Both the position numbers and the translations under genes were made by a program. From contig JACRPS010000021.1 of the NCBI GenBank assembly GCA_016223085.1, positions 62,001 to 126,000 on the forward strand: a stretch of DNA of 64,000 nt. The letters are read 5' to 3'. Below the pieces are notes generated by a model. It did no database searches. It worked only from the letters and a program-made list of their open reading frames with translations, and was not told the origin of the DNA. Each line of letters opens with the position of its first letter. Position 1 is the stretch's first letter. Origin of the DNA: Chloroflexota bacterium. Its GTDB lineage: Bacteria > Chloroflexota > Anaerolineae > Aggregatilineales > Phototrophicaceae. Below, in pieces: positions 33,682-42,671 of this stretch.

Positions 33682-35439
33682 TTATCCCTTCTTGAACTGC
33701 GTATGCTCCCACTGGCTGAAGCGGTCCTGCAGCCGCAGCCGCTGGTATTTGCCGGTGGTGGTCACCGGGATGTCCGTGCCAAAGATGACCACTTTGGGCG
33801 CTTTCTCGAACGTCAGCCGTTCCCGACAGTAAGCGATAATCTGCTCTGCGTCCAAGCGCGCGCCGGCTTCCGGAACGACGTAAGCGCCGACTTCCTCGCC
33901 GTAATAATCGTTTTTAAAGGCAATCGCCAGCCCGACCTTCACGCCGGGGATTTCCAGCAGCACTTCTTCAATGTCAAATGGGCTGAATTTGACTCCGCCC
34001 CGGTTGATGAGTTCCTTAATCCGCCCGGTGATAAAGAAGTACATCCGCCCGCGTTCGTCCGTTTCATAAAAGCCTTCATCGCCGCTGCGGAACCAGCCGA
34101 ACTTAAACGTCTCGGCATTGGCGTCCGGGCGTTGGTAATAATATTTCATGACGTTATGCCCGCGAATGCAGATTTCGCCGCGTTCGCCGGGACCAAGCAT
34201 CTGCTCACTGCCATCGGCGCTGAAGATCGCCATTTCGTTGGGTTCAATCGGGCAGCCGATGCTTGGATAACCGAAATCGAGTAGCCAGTGCTGGTGTTCC
34301 TCCCAGGGCAGGTCAATCGGCAGGAAGCAGCTATAACACGTCGTTTCGCTCAGACCATAACCGTGTAGCACCGGCACGCCGAAGCGGTCTTCAAATGCCT
34401 TCACCAGCGCCATTGCCAGCGTGCCCGCGCCGCAGACAAGGTGCCGGAAGAAGCGTAAATCCTGCTGGTGGATGCCCTCACCCCAGATCGGCGCGCCCTG
34501 CGCCTGCATCTGGTCGGCATATTCCAGGCAGAATTGCAGCAGCGTCGGCACGACGCTCACGATCTGCACGCGCTCCTTGACGATGCGTTCCCAGAAGTGG
34601 CTGGACGAAAACTGGCGGTTCAACACCGTTGAACCGCCGACCAGCAGGGGCGTGACCAGCGTCACGACGATGCCGTTGACGTGGTGGATCGGCAGCACGC
34701 ACATCATCCGCTGGTTGCCGGTGATGCCCTGCCACTGGGCGATCCCCTGCGCGTCCACCAGCAGGTTGTACTGCGTCAGCACCACGCCTTTGGGCGCGCC
34801 AGTCGTGCCGCTGGTGTAAACCAGCAGGGCTTCGTCCTCCAGCGTCGGTTCCGGTTCGTCGCTGAAAAAGGTGTTGGGCAGGTTTTTCACCGCCCCGTGG
34901 AAGTGGATAAACTCGCCCCCCGGCTGGCCGCCCACCTGCACGATCTGCCAGACATTGGCCGCACCCAGACCGTCGTCCGTGCCGTGAATGATGTGTCTGG
35001 CGCGTTCCAGGTATTCCTCGCGCACCAGACACACCACTGCCTCGCTGTTGCGCAGGATGAAGGCAATGCGCCGGTCATCTTCGGCTACGTTCTGCGGCGC
35101 GACCGCCGCGCCCAGCAGCCAGCAGGCGAAGTAGATGATGACCAGATCACTGTGGTTGTAACCGATGGTTGCCACCCGGTCGCCGCGCTTCACGCCCAAA
35201 TCGTGGTGCAGGAAGTGCGCCGTCTGGTGGACGCGGGCGTTAAATTCCGCGTAGCTCAATTCCTCGCGCCGGCCCTCGGCGTCGTAGTGGATGAGAAAGG
35301 TTTTCTCCGGCGACGCTTTGGCGTGGATGGACAGCACGTGCCGGAAGTTGCGGAACGGCACCTTGTAGCGGTCGCCGGGGACGCCGTTGACGACGTGCGC
35401 CGCGTGGATGTTTTCGAGCGTGCGTTCGTCCAGGGACAT
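33682..35439 (-). CDS. AMP-forming acyl-CoA synthetase (ligase)
   Basis: 585 residues of the ANL superfamily. The P-loop-like A3 motif is 'LLVYTSGTTGAPKGVVLT' (near 205–222). 'HGYGLSETTCYSC' is the A5 motif, 'RSGDEGFYETDERGRMYFFITGRIKELINRGGVKFSP' gives A7/A8, and a catalytic Lys lies in 'FEKAPKVVIFGTDIPVTTTGKYQR'. The enzyme activates a carboxylic acid to acyl-AMP and then acyl-CoA. The N-terminal 'YAEFNARVHQTAHFLH' is typical of long- or medium-chain fatty-acid or aryl-acid ligases; the chain length cannot be judged. It is divergent from the secreted Cys-repeat protein, whose gap carries a TATAAT at 35493. Confidence 0.9.
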   Translation of the reverse strand: MSLDERTLENIHAAHVVNGVPGDRYKVPFRNFRHVLSIHAKASPEKTFLIHYDAEGRREELSYAEFNARVHQTAHFLHHDLGVKRGDRVATIGYNHSDLVIIYFACWLLGAAVAPQNVAEDDRRIAFILRNSEAVVCLVREEYLERARHIIHGTDDGLGAANVWQIVQVGGQPGGEFIHFHGAVKNLPNTFFSDEPEPTLEDEALLVYTSGTTGAPKGVVLTQYNLLVDAQGIAQWQGITGNQRMMCVLPIHHVNGIVVTLVTPLLVGGSTVLNRQFSSSHFWERIVKERVQIVSVVPTLLQFCLEYADQMQAQGAPIWGEGIHQQDLRFFRHLVCGAGTLAMALVKAFEDRFGVPVLHGYGLSETTCYSCFLPIDLPWEEHQHWLLDFGYPSIGCPIEPNEMAIFSADGSEQMLGPGERGEICIRGHNVMKYYYQRPDANAETFKFGWFRSGDEGFYETDERGRMYFFITGRIKELINRGGVKFSPFDIEEVLLEIPGVKVGLAIAFKNDYYGEEVGAYVVPEAGARLDAEQIIAYCRERLTFEKAPKVVIFGTDIPVTTTGKYQRLRLQDRFSQWEHTQFKKG

Positions 35440-35535
35440 GACGCAAACAATCCTTTCCGGTGGAGTGACGGGCGAACGAACGTGTCTTCACCTATAATAG
35501 CCACAGTACAGTTTACGGGCAATTATTGGGAGTGA

Positions 35536-36981
35536 ATGGACGCTATGCGATTCGCACAACGGCTGTTGCCCTTTTTAGGCGCGTTATTACTATCCCTGAC
35601 CGTCCTTCCGGGTGCCGCCCGGCAACAGGGTGCTTCCTGCCCGGCGCTGGTGCAGCGGGCGCTGGAATCGGTCAAGCAGGCCTGCGGCGATCTGGGGCGT
35701 AACAGCGCGTGTTACGGCAATACACTGGTGGAAGCCTCGTTTACCAGCGCCGACGTGACCTTTAACCAGCCTGCCGATCAAACCAGCGTCGAGTCGCTGC
35801 GCACGCTGCGCACCTTCCCACTGGACGAAACGCTTGGCCTGTGGGGTGTCGCTGTGATGAACATTCAGGCCAACGTGCCGGATACGTTGCCCGGCCAGGG
35901 CGTGAAGTTTGTGCTGTACGGCGACGTTGCCATCCAGAACCGCGTCGAAGACACCGGGCCGGTCTGCGCCGCCACCACCAACGCGCCCGCCAACATTCGC
36001 AGCGGCCCGGCTGTTAACACCAACGTTCTGACCAGCGTCCCCGCTGGCGGCGCGCTCACTGTGACCGGACGCAGCGACGATGGATTGTGGCTGGCAGTTA
36101 CAGTCAACAACCTGTCTGGCTGGATTTCCACCGATCTGGCGACCACCGCCTGCGACCCGGCCAGCCTGCCGGTGCGGACGGCAGCCGATACTGCGCGGGT
36201 CTACGGCCCGATGCAGGCGTTTTACTTTACCACTGGCGCGGGCAGCGTGCGCTGCAACCAGCTTCCGCCATCATCGCTGGTGATTCAGAGTCCGAAAGGC
36301 ATTAATGTGCGTCTAAACGCCAACGGCCTGGACATCAGCCTCGGTTCAACGGTGGCGCTGCGGGCGACACCGGGGCAGTCCATGCAGGTTGCCACGCTGT
36401 CCGGTAAAGCGGTGACGCGCGAGGGTGAGCAGCTCCAGGTTATCCCCGCCGGGTTTGCAGCGGAAATTGATCTGGGGGGCGACGACGGCCTGACGCCGGT
36501 CGGTGAGGTGAGCGAACCGGAACCGCTGGAGGAGGCGGAATGGCAGGCCGTGCTGGACAGCGCCGAGGACATTTTTGATGAACCGATTGAATTTGTTGAT
36601 GCCGAGGGGTACGCGAGTTGGGAAGATTTCTGCGCGGACCCGGCCAATGCGGATGCCTGCGAACTGCCGGAAGATATATGCGCTGACGGCTGGTGCGAAC
36701 CGGTCTGTGGCGACCTGATCTGCGACGTGGATGAAGACGCTGACATCTGCCCGGAGGACTGTGCCAGCTTCGAGTCCGTCTGCGGCGATTTCACCTGCGA
36801 TCTGGACGAGGATAGCTTCTCCTGCCCGACCGACTGCGAGACGGACTTCAGCAACGAAAGTGGCGCGGTGTGCGGCAATTTCATCTGCGAAGCCGGTGAG
36901 GACGCCAGCACCTGCCCGATAGACTGCGGCAGCGACAGCAGCGGAAACGATGCCGGTGACAGCGGAGATGACAATCCGTAA
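35536..36981 (+). CDS. Secreted SH3-like protein with C-terminal Cys repeats
   Basis: 481 residues. Signal peptide at 1–30 ('LLPFLGALLLSLTVLPGAARQ'). The N-terminal region (about 34–145) has 'CPALVQRALESVKQACGDLGRNSACYGN', a motif of unassigned surface proteins. An SH3-like domain follows (about 153–210, 'ANIRSGPAVNTNVLTSVPAGGALTVTGR', 'LSGWISTDL'), then a beta-rich part (about 235–310) and an acidic stretch. The C-terminus holds three repeats of the form C-G-[DN]-x2-C-x3-[ED]-D-x3-C-P-x-D-C, plus a partial one. The acidic residues between Cys pairs suggest calcium binding, but this is inference. It is probably on the surface or released. Function unknown. Confidence 0.78.
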   Translation: MDAMRFAQRLLPFLGALLLSLTVLPGAARQQGASCPALVQRALESVKQACGDLGRNSACYGNTLVEASFTSADVTFNQPADQTSVESLRTLRTFPLDETLGLWGVAVMNIQANVPDTLPGQGVKFVLYGDVAIQNRVEDTGPVCAATTNAPANIRSGPAVNTNVLTSVPAGGALTVTGRSDDGLWLAVTVNNLSGWISTDLATTACDPASLPVRTAADTARVYGPMQAFYFTTGAGSVRCNQLPPSSLVIQSPKGINVRLNANGLDISLGSTVALRATPGQSMQVATLSGKAVTREGEQLQVIPAGFAAEIDLGGDDGLTPVGEVSEPEPLEEAEWQAVLDSAEDIFDEPIEFVDAEGYASWEDFCADPANADACELPEDICADGWCEPVCGDLICDVDEDADICPEDCASFESVCGDFTCDLDEDSFSCPTDCETDFSNESGAVCGNFICEAGEDASTCPIDCGSDSSGNDAGDSGDDNP

Positions 36982-37053
36982 CGGCGGGCCTGCGACCGCT
37001 TTCGCTTCAGGACGGACGGCTGCCTGGTGTAGCACCTGATACCCCTCTCAACC

Positions 37054-37088
37054 GTAGGGACGGCACTGGTCCCCCACCACGTCCCTGC
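37054..37088. repeat. Degenerate intergenic palindrome copy
   Basis: Begins GTAGGGACGGCA and ends ACGTCCCTGC with an expanded centre, a decayed member of the 28-bp family, in the gap before the ArsR operon. Confidence 0.5.
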
Positions 37089-37117
37089 CAAATTTACATG
37101 GATTTTCTGTATATGCC

Positions 37118-37147
37118 TTGACAGTTATATAACCAGTATGGTATATT
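37118..37147 (+). promoter_or_regulatory. Promoter with internal palindrome, arsR-type operon
   Basis: TTGACA (37118–37123) and TATATT (37142–37147), 18 bases apart. The spacer contains the perfect palindrome GTTATATAAC (37124–37133), a likely binding site for the ArsR-type repressor itself. The expected transcription start falls at or within a base or two of the ATG at 37154, so the message may be leaderless. Confidence 0.65.
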
Positions 37148-37153
37148 ATAGCT

Positions 37154-37486
37154 ATGGTTACAGCTTTTGAGGCGTTGGCTGACCCAACGCGCCGGCGAAT
37201 TCTTGACTTGCTCCGCGAACGCCCCCGTCTGGTGGGCGAGCTGGTTGATCTGCTTCAGATCAGCCAGCCGCTGGTGTCGAAGCACCTGCGGGTGCTGCGC
37301 GAGGTGGGGCTGGTGCGCGTGCGTCAGGACGCGCAGCGGCGCTGGTACGAACTGCGCCCCGAGCCGCTGGCGGAGATCAACACCTGGCTGGAACCATACC
37401 GCCAGTTGTGGGAAGCGCGCTATGACCGGCTGGAAGACGTTCTACAGGAATTGCAGGAGGAGGAGAGGAAACATGGCAAAACTTAA
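37154..37486 (+). CDS. ArsR-family winged-helix regulator
   Basis: 110 residues. The winged helix is clear: 'FEALADPTRRRILDLLRERPRLVGELVDLLQISQPLVSKHLRVLREVGLVRVRQDAQRRWYEL'. No metal-binding Cys cluster is visible, so it belongs to the group that is often paired with SRPBCC/AHSA1 proteins rather than a metal sensor. The C-terminus is acidic and charged. The next gene starts inside its last codons, and the polypurine stretch at the end is the ribosome-binding site for that gene. Autoregulation through the palindrome in its promoter is likely. Confidence 0.9.
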   Translation: MVTAFEALADPTRRRILDLLRERPRLVGELVDLLQISQPLVSKHLRVLREVGLVRVRQDAQRRWYELRPEPLAEINTWLEPYRQLWEARYDRLEDVLQELQEEERKHGKT

Positions 37487-37949
37487 TCTGGTCGCCGAGC
37501 CGGGCAGCTACGAGATTCGCATGACGCGGGAGTTCGACGCGCCGCGCGAACAGGTGTTTAAGGCGATGACCGATCCGGCACTGGTGCCGCGCTGGTGGGG
37601 GCCAAGCAGCGTTTCGACCGTCGTTGACCGGATGGAAGTAAAACCGGGCGGAATGTGGCGCTATGTCCAGCGTGAGCAGGATGGCACCGAATACGGCTTT
37701 CACGGCGTCTACCACGCGGTTGAGGCGCTGGAACGGCTGGTGTTCACCTTTGAATTTGAAGGGATGCCCGGTCACGTGTTGCTGGAAACCGTCACCTTTG
37801 AGGAGCATAGCGGCAAAACCCGTGTGATTGACTCATCGGTCTTTCAGTCGGTTGCCGACCGGGACGGTATGCTCCGGGCTGGCATGGAAAGCGGGGCGTC
37901 CGAAAGCTGGGAGCGCCTGGAAGCACTGTTGCCGGAAATACAGCTTTGA
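37473..37949 (+). CDS. SRPBCC/AHSA1-family protein
   Basis: The ATG at 37473, preceded by GGAGGAGGAGAGG, gives 158 residues and overlaps the ArsR stop by 14 bases. The protein begins 'YEIRMTREFDAPREQVFKAMTDPALVPRWWGP', the hallmark of the AHSA1 (activator of Hsp90 ATPase homologue)-like START domain, with 'GGMWRYVQREQDGTEYGFHGVYHAVEALERLVFTFEFE' after it. These proteins have a hydrophobic pocket for small ligands. ArsR–SRPBCC pairs are common operons in many bacteria; the ligand is unknown. A hydrolase gene follows 16 bases later. Confidence 0.88.
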   Translation: MAKLNLVAEPGSYEIRMTREFDAPREQVFKAMTDPALVPRWWGPSSVSTVVDRMEVKPGGMWRYVQREQDGTEYGFHGVYHAVEALERLVFTFEFEGMPGHVLLETVTFEEHSGKTRVIDSSVFQSVADRDGMLRAGMESGASESWERLEALLPEIQL

Positions 37950-37964
37950 GTGAAAGGGAATCAC

Positions 37965-38687
37965 GTGGACACCCTACAAAAAACCGTCACCTCCAAAGAT
38001 GGCACACGCATCGCCTACGATCAACGGGGCCAAGGACCGGTTGTCATTCTGGTAGCCGGGGCGCTCGGGGTTCGATCACCACACCCGGTGTCAAGGCAGC
38101 TAGCGGAACTGCTGTCACAACACTTCACTGTGATAGATTATGACCGCCGGGGGCGCGGCGACAGCAGCGATACACCCCCTTATGCTCTTGAGCGCGAGGT
38201 CGAAGACATTGAAGCCCTGATGGACGCTACCGGAGGGACAGCGTTCGTCTATGGGCTTTCGTCCGGCGCAGTGCTGGCACTGGAGGCAGCCAGCCGCCTA
38301 CCACGAAAGGTGAAGAAGCTGGCGTTGTACGAGCCACCCTTTATCATCAACGACAGCCGCCCTCCAGTACCAGACGATTATGTGAAGCAGCTTCAGGCAG
38401 CCATTGCGGCGGGACGCCCCGGTGACGCGGTGGAGATTTTTATGACGAAGGCGATTCTCATCCCCCCCGAATTTGTGGCGCAGATGAGAACCGCGCCGAT
38501 GAACCAGGTGTTCGGGCCCAGCAGGCCCCTGGGCCCGGCCCAGGCGCAGAGGATGCCCCAGGCGCGCGTTGCGGATTCCATGTACGGCCCGGTCTGGCGC
38601 ACCTTGAGGATGCGCAGGTCGGGCAGGGTTTCGATGCGGATGCAGGGGTGCACGGGACGTGTGCCCCTGGTGTCGCCCTATACATAA
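37965..38687 (+). pseudogene. Alpha/beta hydrolase, C-terminal third replaced
   Basis: GTG at 37965 (AAAGGGA upstream) begins 'DTLQKTVTSKDGTRIAY', matching the start of the intact copy at 38700. The fold is recognisable to about residue 180: 'DYDRRGRGDSSDTPPYALEREVEDIEALMDATGG' and nucleophile 'YGLSSGAVLALEAA' (GxSxG). After 'RTAPMNQVF' (near base 38500) similarity to the intact copy stops. The frame continues through unrelated Arg-, Met- and Pro-rich codons to a stop at 38687. The lost part should carry the catalytic Asp/His. The replaced stretch, read on the other strand, is a GyrI-like fragment. The gene is therefore probably non-functional, or an assembly artefact. Confidence 0.75.
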
Positions 38688-38690
38688 GGA
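38497..38690 (-). pseudogene. Fragment of a GyrI-like (AraC effector-type) domain
   Basis: On the minus strand the frame reads 'IETLPDLRILKVRQTGPY' and then 'WGILCAWAGPRGLLGPNTWFIG'. This is the pattern of GyrI-like small-molecule-binding domains found at the end of some AraC regulators ('…RHTGPY…AWAGPRGLLGP…FIG'). After 'FIG' (near 38497) the match ends. Only about 60 residues remain and no HTH is nearby. The base composition (GGGCCC-rich, strongly C/G third positions) differs from the hydrolase genes around it, which hints at foreign origin. Confidence 0.6.
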
Positions 38691-38699
38691 AAAATACAC

Positions 38700-39494
38700 A
38701 TGAGAACCATCACATCCAAAGATGGCACAACCATCGCGTTCGACCAGTCCGGTACGGGACCGGCGGTCATCCTGGTTGATGGGGCGCTGCAATATCGCGC
38801 CTTTGACCAGGGCATGGCAGAACTGGCCAACCGGCTGGCGCCGCACTTCACCGTGCTTCACTACGACCGGCGGGGACGCGGCGACAGCACCGATACGCCG
38901 CCGTATGCAGTGGAGCGTGAAATTGAAGACATCGAAGCCCTCATCAACGCGGCGGGGGGAAGCGCCTGCGTGTACGGCATCTCCTCCGGCGCGGTGCTGG
39001 CGCTGGAAGCAGCCATCGCGCTGCCCGGCAAGGTCAGAAAACTTGCCATGTACGAAGCGCCATTTAATGATGATAAGGCCGCCCGACAGTCGTGGCAGGC
39101 TTACACCAGACAGCTTGGGGAACTGCTGGCGGCAGGACGCAAGGGCGACGCGGTGGGGCTGTTTATGATGCTGGTAGGGGCGACCGCCGAGCAGGTAAAC
39201 GAGGTGCGCCAGTATCCGATGTGGCCGCTGTGGGAAGCGGTCGCGCCCACGCTGGCCTATGACCACATCGCGCTGCTGGGCGAAGATGCTGCCGTGCCCA
39301 CGGAGCGCGCCGCCCGTGTCAGCGTGCCAACGCTGGTCATGGACGGAGAAGCCAGCTTTCCGTTTATGCACGAAACCGCGTTGGCGCTGGCGAAGGCGAT
39401 TCCCAATGCGCAGCATCGTACGCTGGAAGGACAGACGCACGAGGTCGAGGCGGCGGCGCTGGCGCCGGTGCTGGTGGAGTTTTTCAGCGACTAG
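38700..39494 (+). CDS. Alpha/beta hydrolase
   Basis: 264 residues; intact paralogue of the broken copy just upstream. It begins 'TITSKDGTTIAFDQSGTGPAVILV', has 'HYDRRGRGDSTDTPPYAVEREIEDIEALI' and nucleophile 'YGISSGAVLALEAA' (GxSxG, Ser near residue 98). The catalytic Asp is likely in 'VPTLVMDGEAS' and His in 'EGQTHEVEAAAL'. The fold matches small esterases or hydrolases; the substrate is unknown. The tandem arrangement behind ArsR–SRPBCC suggests one inducible operon. An intrinsic terminator follows 26 bases after the stop. Confidence 0.87.
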   Translation: MRTITSKDGTTIAFDQSGTGPAVILVDGALQYRAFDQGMAELANRLAPHFTVLHYDRRGRGDSTDTPPYAVEREIEDIEALINAAGGSACVYGISSGAVLALEAAIALPGKVRKLAMYEAPFNDDKAARQSWQAYTRQLGELLAAGRKGDAVGLFMMLVGATAEQVNEVRQYPMWPLWEAVAPTLAYDHIALLGEDAAVPTERAARVSVPTLVMDGEASFPFMHETALALAKAIPNAQHRTLEGQTHEVEAAALAPVLVEFFSD

Positions 39495-39519
39495 CCGCCT
39501 TTGGAATTAGACTCACACA

Positions 39520-39554
39520 AGCCCCGCATCTTCTTATGACGGGGCTTTTATTTT
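39520..39554 (+). terminator. Intrinsic terminator of the ArsR–hydrolase operon
   Basis: AGCCCCG (39520–39526) pairs with CGGGGCT (39540–39546), followed by TTTATTTT. Well placed just after the hydrolase stop. Confidence 0.85.
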
Positions 39555-39700
39555 GGCACGTCGAAGCCAGAAGTTCCCTGCCTGTTATCGTCAAATATAT
39601 ATGGTTGTGGTATGTTCGCCGACATGGGTTTGGGGTTAAAATTGACCTGTAATCACAGGCAGCGCCTGTACGCAAAAAGTTTTGAAAGGACATCATACCC

Positions 39701-42442
39701 ATGCAAGAGCGAACCGCGCCGGTCGTCCTCCCAGACGCAGGGCGCGCCCCCTATAAACATCAGACACTTGACGCCATTTTACGCCCGCAGAACGTCGCCG
39801 TGATCGGCGCGACCGAAAATCCCGGTTCGGTCGGTCGCACGATCATGTGGAATCTCATCACCAACCCATTTGGTGGGACGGTGTATCCGGTGAACCCCAA
39901 GCGCCCCAGCGTGCTGGGCGTGAAAGCCTATCCCGATATTCGCTCCGTCCCCGATCAGGTGGATTTGGCGGTGATCGTGACCCCGGCCAAAACCGTGCCC
40001 GGTCTGATTAAAGAGTGCGTGGAACTCGGTATTCGCGGCGCGATCATCATTTCCGCCGGCTTTAAGGAAACCGGCCCGGAAGGCGTGGCGCTGGAACGGG
40101 AGATCATGAGTTACGCCGAAGGCAAGATGCGGATTGTCGGCCCGAACTGTCTGGGCGTGATGATGCCGCATTACGGCCTGAACGCCACCTTCGCGGCGGC
40201 GATGGCGCTGCCCGGCAACGTCGGCTTCATCAGTCAGTCGGGCGCGCTGTGTACGTCGGTGCTGGACTGGAGCTTCACGGAAAACGTCGGCTTCAGCGCC
40301 TTCATCTCCATCGGCTCCATGCTGGACGTGAACTGGGGCGACCTGATTTATTACCTGGGCGACGACCCGCAGACGCAGAGCATCGTCATCTACATGGAGT
40401 CTATCGGTGATGCCCGGTCGTTCCTGTCCGCCGCGCGCGAAGTGGCGCTGACCAAACCGATCATCGTCATTAAAGCCGGGCGCACCGCCGCCGCCGCGCA
40501 GGCCGCCGCGTCGCATACCGGCGCGCTGACCGGCAGCGACGACGTGCTGGAAGCCGCCTTCCGCCGCGTCGGTGTGCTGCGGGTGAACAGCATTGCCGAT
40601 GTGTTTTCGACGGTGGAAGTGATCGCCAAGCAGCCACGTCCGTCCGGCAAGCGCCTGACCATCCTGACCAACGCAGGTGGCCCCGGCGTGCTGGCGACCG
40701 ACGCGCTCATCATGGAAGGCGGTGAACTGGCGGAAATCTCACCGGAGACGATGAACGAGCTGAACGCCTTCCTGCCCGGCCCGTGGAGTCACGGCAACCC
40801 GATTGACATCCTGGGCGATGCCAGCCCGGAACGGTATGCCAAGGCATTGGAGATCGCCGCCAAAGACTCCAACAGCGATGGTCTGCTCGTCATCCTCACG
40901 CCCCAGGCCATGACCGACCCTACCCAGACCGCCGAACACCTGAAGCCCTATTCGCAGATTCAGGGCAAGCCGGTGCTGGCAAGCTGGATGGGCGGCGAGG
41001 ATGTGGCCGAAGGGGTCAACATTCTCAATAAGGCGGACATCCCTACCTTTGCCTATCCTGATGGCGCGACGCGGGTGTTTAACTACATGTGGCGGCTGAC
41101 CTACAACCTGCGCGGCCTGTACGAAACGCCGATTCTGCCGCCGCGTTCGGCGCAGCAGACCAGCGACCGGCTGACGGTTGAGTCCATTATCGCCAGAGCG
41201 CGGGCGGAAAACCGCACCATCCTGACAGAAGCCGAGTCGAAGCAAATTCTGGCGGCCTACGACATCCCGACCATCCCAATGCACATCGCGGCAACCGAAG
41301 ATGAGGCGGTCGCAGCGGCGGAAAAACTGGGCTACCCGGTCGTGGTCAAACTCCATTCGGAAACCATCACTCACAAAACCGACGTGGGCGGTGTCAAGCT
41401 GAATCTGCAAAACGCCGATGCCGTGCGCGCCGCCTTCCGCAGCATCCGCGACGCGGTGACGGCTAAAGCCAGCGCCGCCGATTTCCTGGGGGTGTCGGTA
41501 CAGCCGATGATTAAGCTGGACGGCTATGAACTGATTATTGGCTCCAGCCCGGACCCGCAGTTTGGGCCGGTGCTGCTGTTTGGCATGGGTGGCACGCTGG
41601 TGGAAGTGTTTAAGGATCGGGCGCTGGCGCTGCCGCCGCTGACGACCACCCTCGCCCGCCGCATGATGGAACAGACCACCATCTACACGGCGCTGAAAGG
41701 GGTGCGCGGCAAGCCGCCGGTGGACCTGGCCGGCCTGGAACAGTTGATGGTGCGGTTCAGCCAACTGGTGGCGGAGCAGCGATACATCAAGGAAGTTGAC
41801 ATCAACCCCCTGCTGGCGTCCCCGGAACGCCTGCTGGCGCTGGACGCCCGCGTGGTGCTGTACGACCAGGACGTGCCAGACAGCAAGCTGCCGAAGCTGG
41901 CAATCCGCCCCTATCCAACGCAGTACGTCCAACCCTGGGTGATGAAAGATGGCGACGAAGTGCTGATCCGCCCGATTCGCCCGGAAGACGAACCGCTGAT
42001 GGTGAAGTTCCACGAAACGTTGTCGGAGCGCACCGTCTACCTGCGCTACTTCTACCCGATGAAGTTGAGCCAGCGTATCGAGCATGAGCGCCTCATCCGC
42101 ATCTGCTTCATTGATTATGACCGCGAAATGGCGCTGGTAGTGGAGAACACCAATCCCCATACGGGCGAACAGCAGATTATCGCGGCGGGACGCCTGATTA
42201 AGATTTACGGGACGAAGGATGCCGAGTTTGCCATCCTTGTATCGGATGCTTACCAGCGGCAGGGACTGGGCACGGAACTGCTGCGGCGGCTGGTGGAGGT
42301 AGGCCGGCAGGAAGGAATCCAGACCATCTTCGGCACGATCATCGGCGATAACGTGGAGATGCGCCGCGTCGCCGAACGGATGGGCTTCCGTGTCGAAGGG
42401 CTGCCCAAGGACGGCACGATGCGGGTGGCGCTGGACCTGTAA
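39701..42442 (+). CDS. ADP-forming acyl-CoA synthetase fused to GNAT acetyltransferase (Pat-like)
   Basis: 913 residues; AAAGGA lies upstream of the ATG. The CoA-binding domain comes first (about 26–150, '[22 protein letters not shown]'). Then come succinyl-CoA-ligase-like domains (about 150–460), with the phospho-His region '[20 protein letters not shown]', and an ATP-grasp domain (about 495–720, '[25 protein letters not shown]'). A GNAT domain (about 755–913) has '[30 protein letters not shown]' and the acetyl-CoA loop '[20 protein letters not shown]'. Members are either ADP-forming acetyl/acyl-CoA ligases or Pat-type lysine acetyltransferases in which the ligase half is regulatory. The His is kept here, so ligase activity is possible. 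It could link acetyl-CoA level to protein acetylation. Confidence 0.9.
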   Translation: MQERTAPVVLPDAGRAPYKHQTLDAILRPQNVAVIGATENPGSVGRTIMWNLITNPFGGTVYPVNPKRPSVLGVKAYPDIRSVPDQVDLAVIVTPAKTVPGLIKECVELGIRGAIIISAGFKETGPEGVALEREIMSYAEGKMRIVGPNCLGVMMPHYGLNATFAAAMALPGNVGFISQSGALCTSVLDWSFTENVGFSAFISIGSMLDVNWGDLIYYLGDDPQTQSIVIYMESIGDARSFLSAAREVALTKPIIVIKAGRTAAAAQAAASHTGALTGSDDVLEAAFRRVGVLRVNSIADVFSTVEVIAKQPRPSGKRLTILTNAGGPGVLATDALIMEGGELAEISPETMNELNAFLPGPWSHGNPIDILGDASPERYAKALEIAAKDSNSDGLLVILTPQAMTDPTQTAEHLKPYSQIQGKPVLASWMGGEDVAEGVNILNKADIPTFAYPDGATRVFNYMWRLTYNLRGLYETPILPPRSAQQTSDRLTVESIIARARAENRTILTEAESKQILAAYDIPTIPMHIAATEDEAVAAAEKLGYPVVVKLHSETITHKTDVGGVKLNLQNADAVRAAFRSIRDAVTAKASAADFLGVSVQPMIKLDGYELIIGSSPDPQFGPVLLFGMGGTLVEVFKDRALALPPLTTTLARRMMEQTTIYTALKGVRGKPPVDLAGLEQLMVRFSQLVAEQRYIKEVDINPLLASPERLLALDARVVLYDQDVPDSKLPKLAIRPYPTQYVQPWVMKDGDEVLIRPIRPEDEPLMVKFHETLSERTVYLRYFYPMKLSQRIEHERLIRICFIDYDREMALVVENTNPHTGEQQIIAAGRLIKIYGTKDAEFAILVSDAYQRQGLGTELLRRLVEVGRQEGIQTIFGTIIGDNVEMRRVAERMGFRVEGLPKDGTMRVALDL

Positions 42443-42474
42443 TCGTAGGGTTGTTTCACATCAGGGTGATTCCT

Positions 42475-42502
42475 GTAGGGGCGTACGGCGGTGCGCCCCT
42501 AC
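42475..42502. repeat. Intergenic palindrome copy, 28 bp
   Basis: Half GTAGGGGCGTACGG with a partly matching right half GGTGCGCCCCTAC. A member of the dispersed family, in the 229-bp gap before the Ser/Thr kinase; the remainder of that gap shows no other feature. Confidence 0.7.
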
Positions 42503-42671
42503 CTGTTTCGATCATCCCATTTTGATAGCCCCGCATCACCAGCCGGCCCTGTGCCATTTCCTGCCGCGCCTGCTTGTCATTCCCACCCATCACGCATACA
42601 ATCGTGTTGCTTTTGTAAGTTTTCGGGGCCAGTTGTAAGGCGCTGTCACGCTTTACGGGGAATGAATTGTC

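Noticed and set aside
40739-42160. 473-codon minus strand open frame
   Set aside because: Shadow of the acyl-CoA synthetase–GNAT gene; no recognisable domain.
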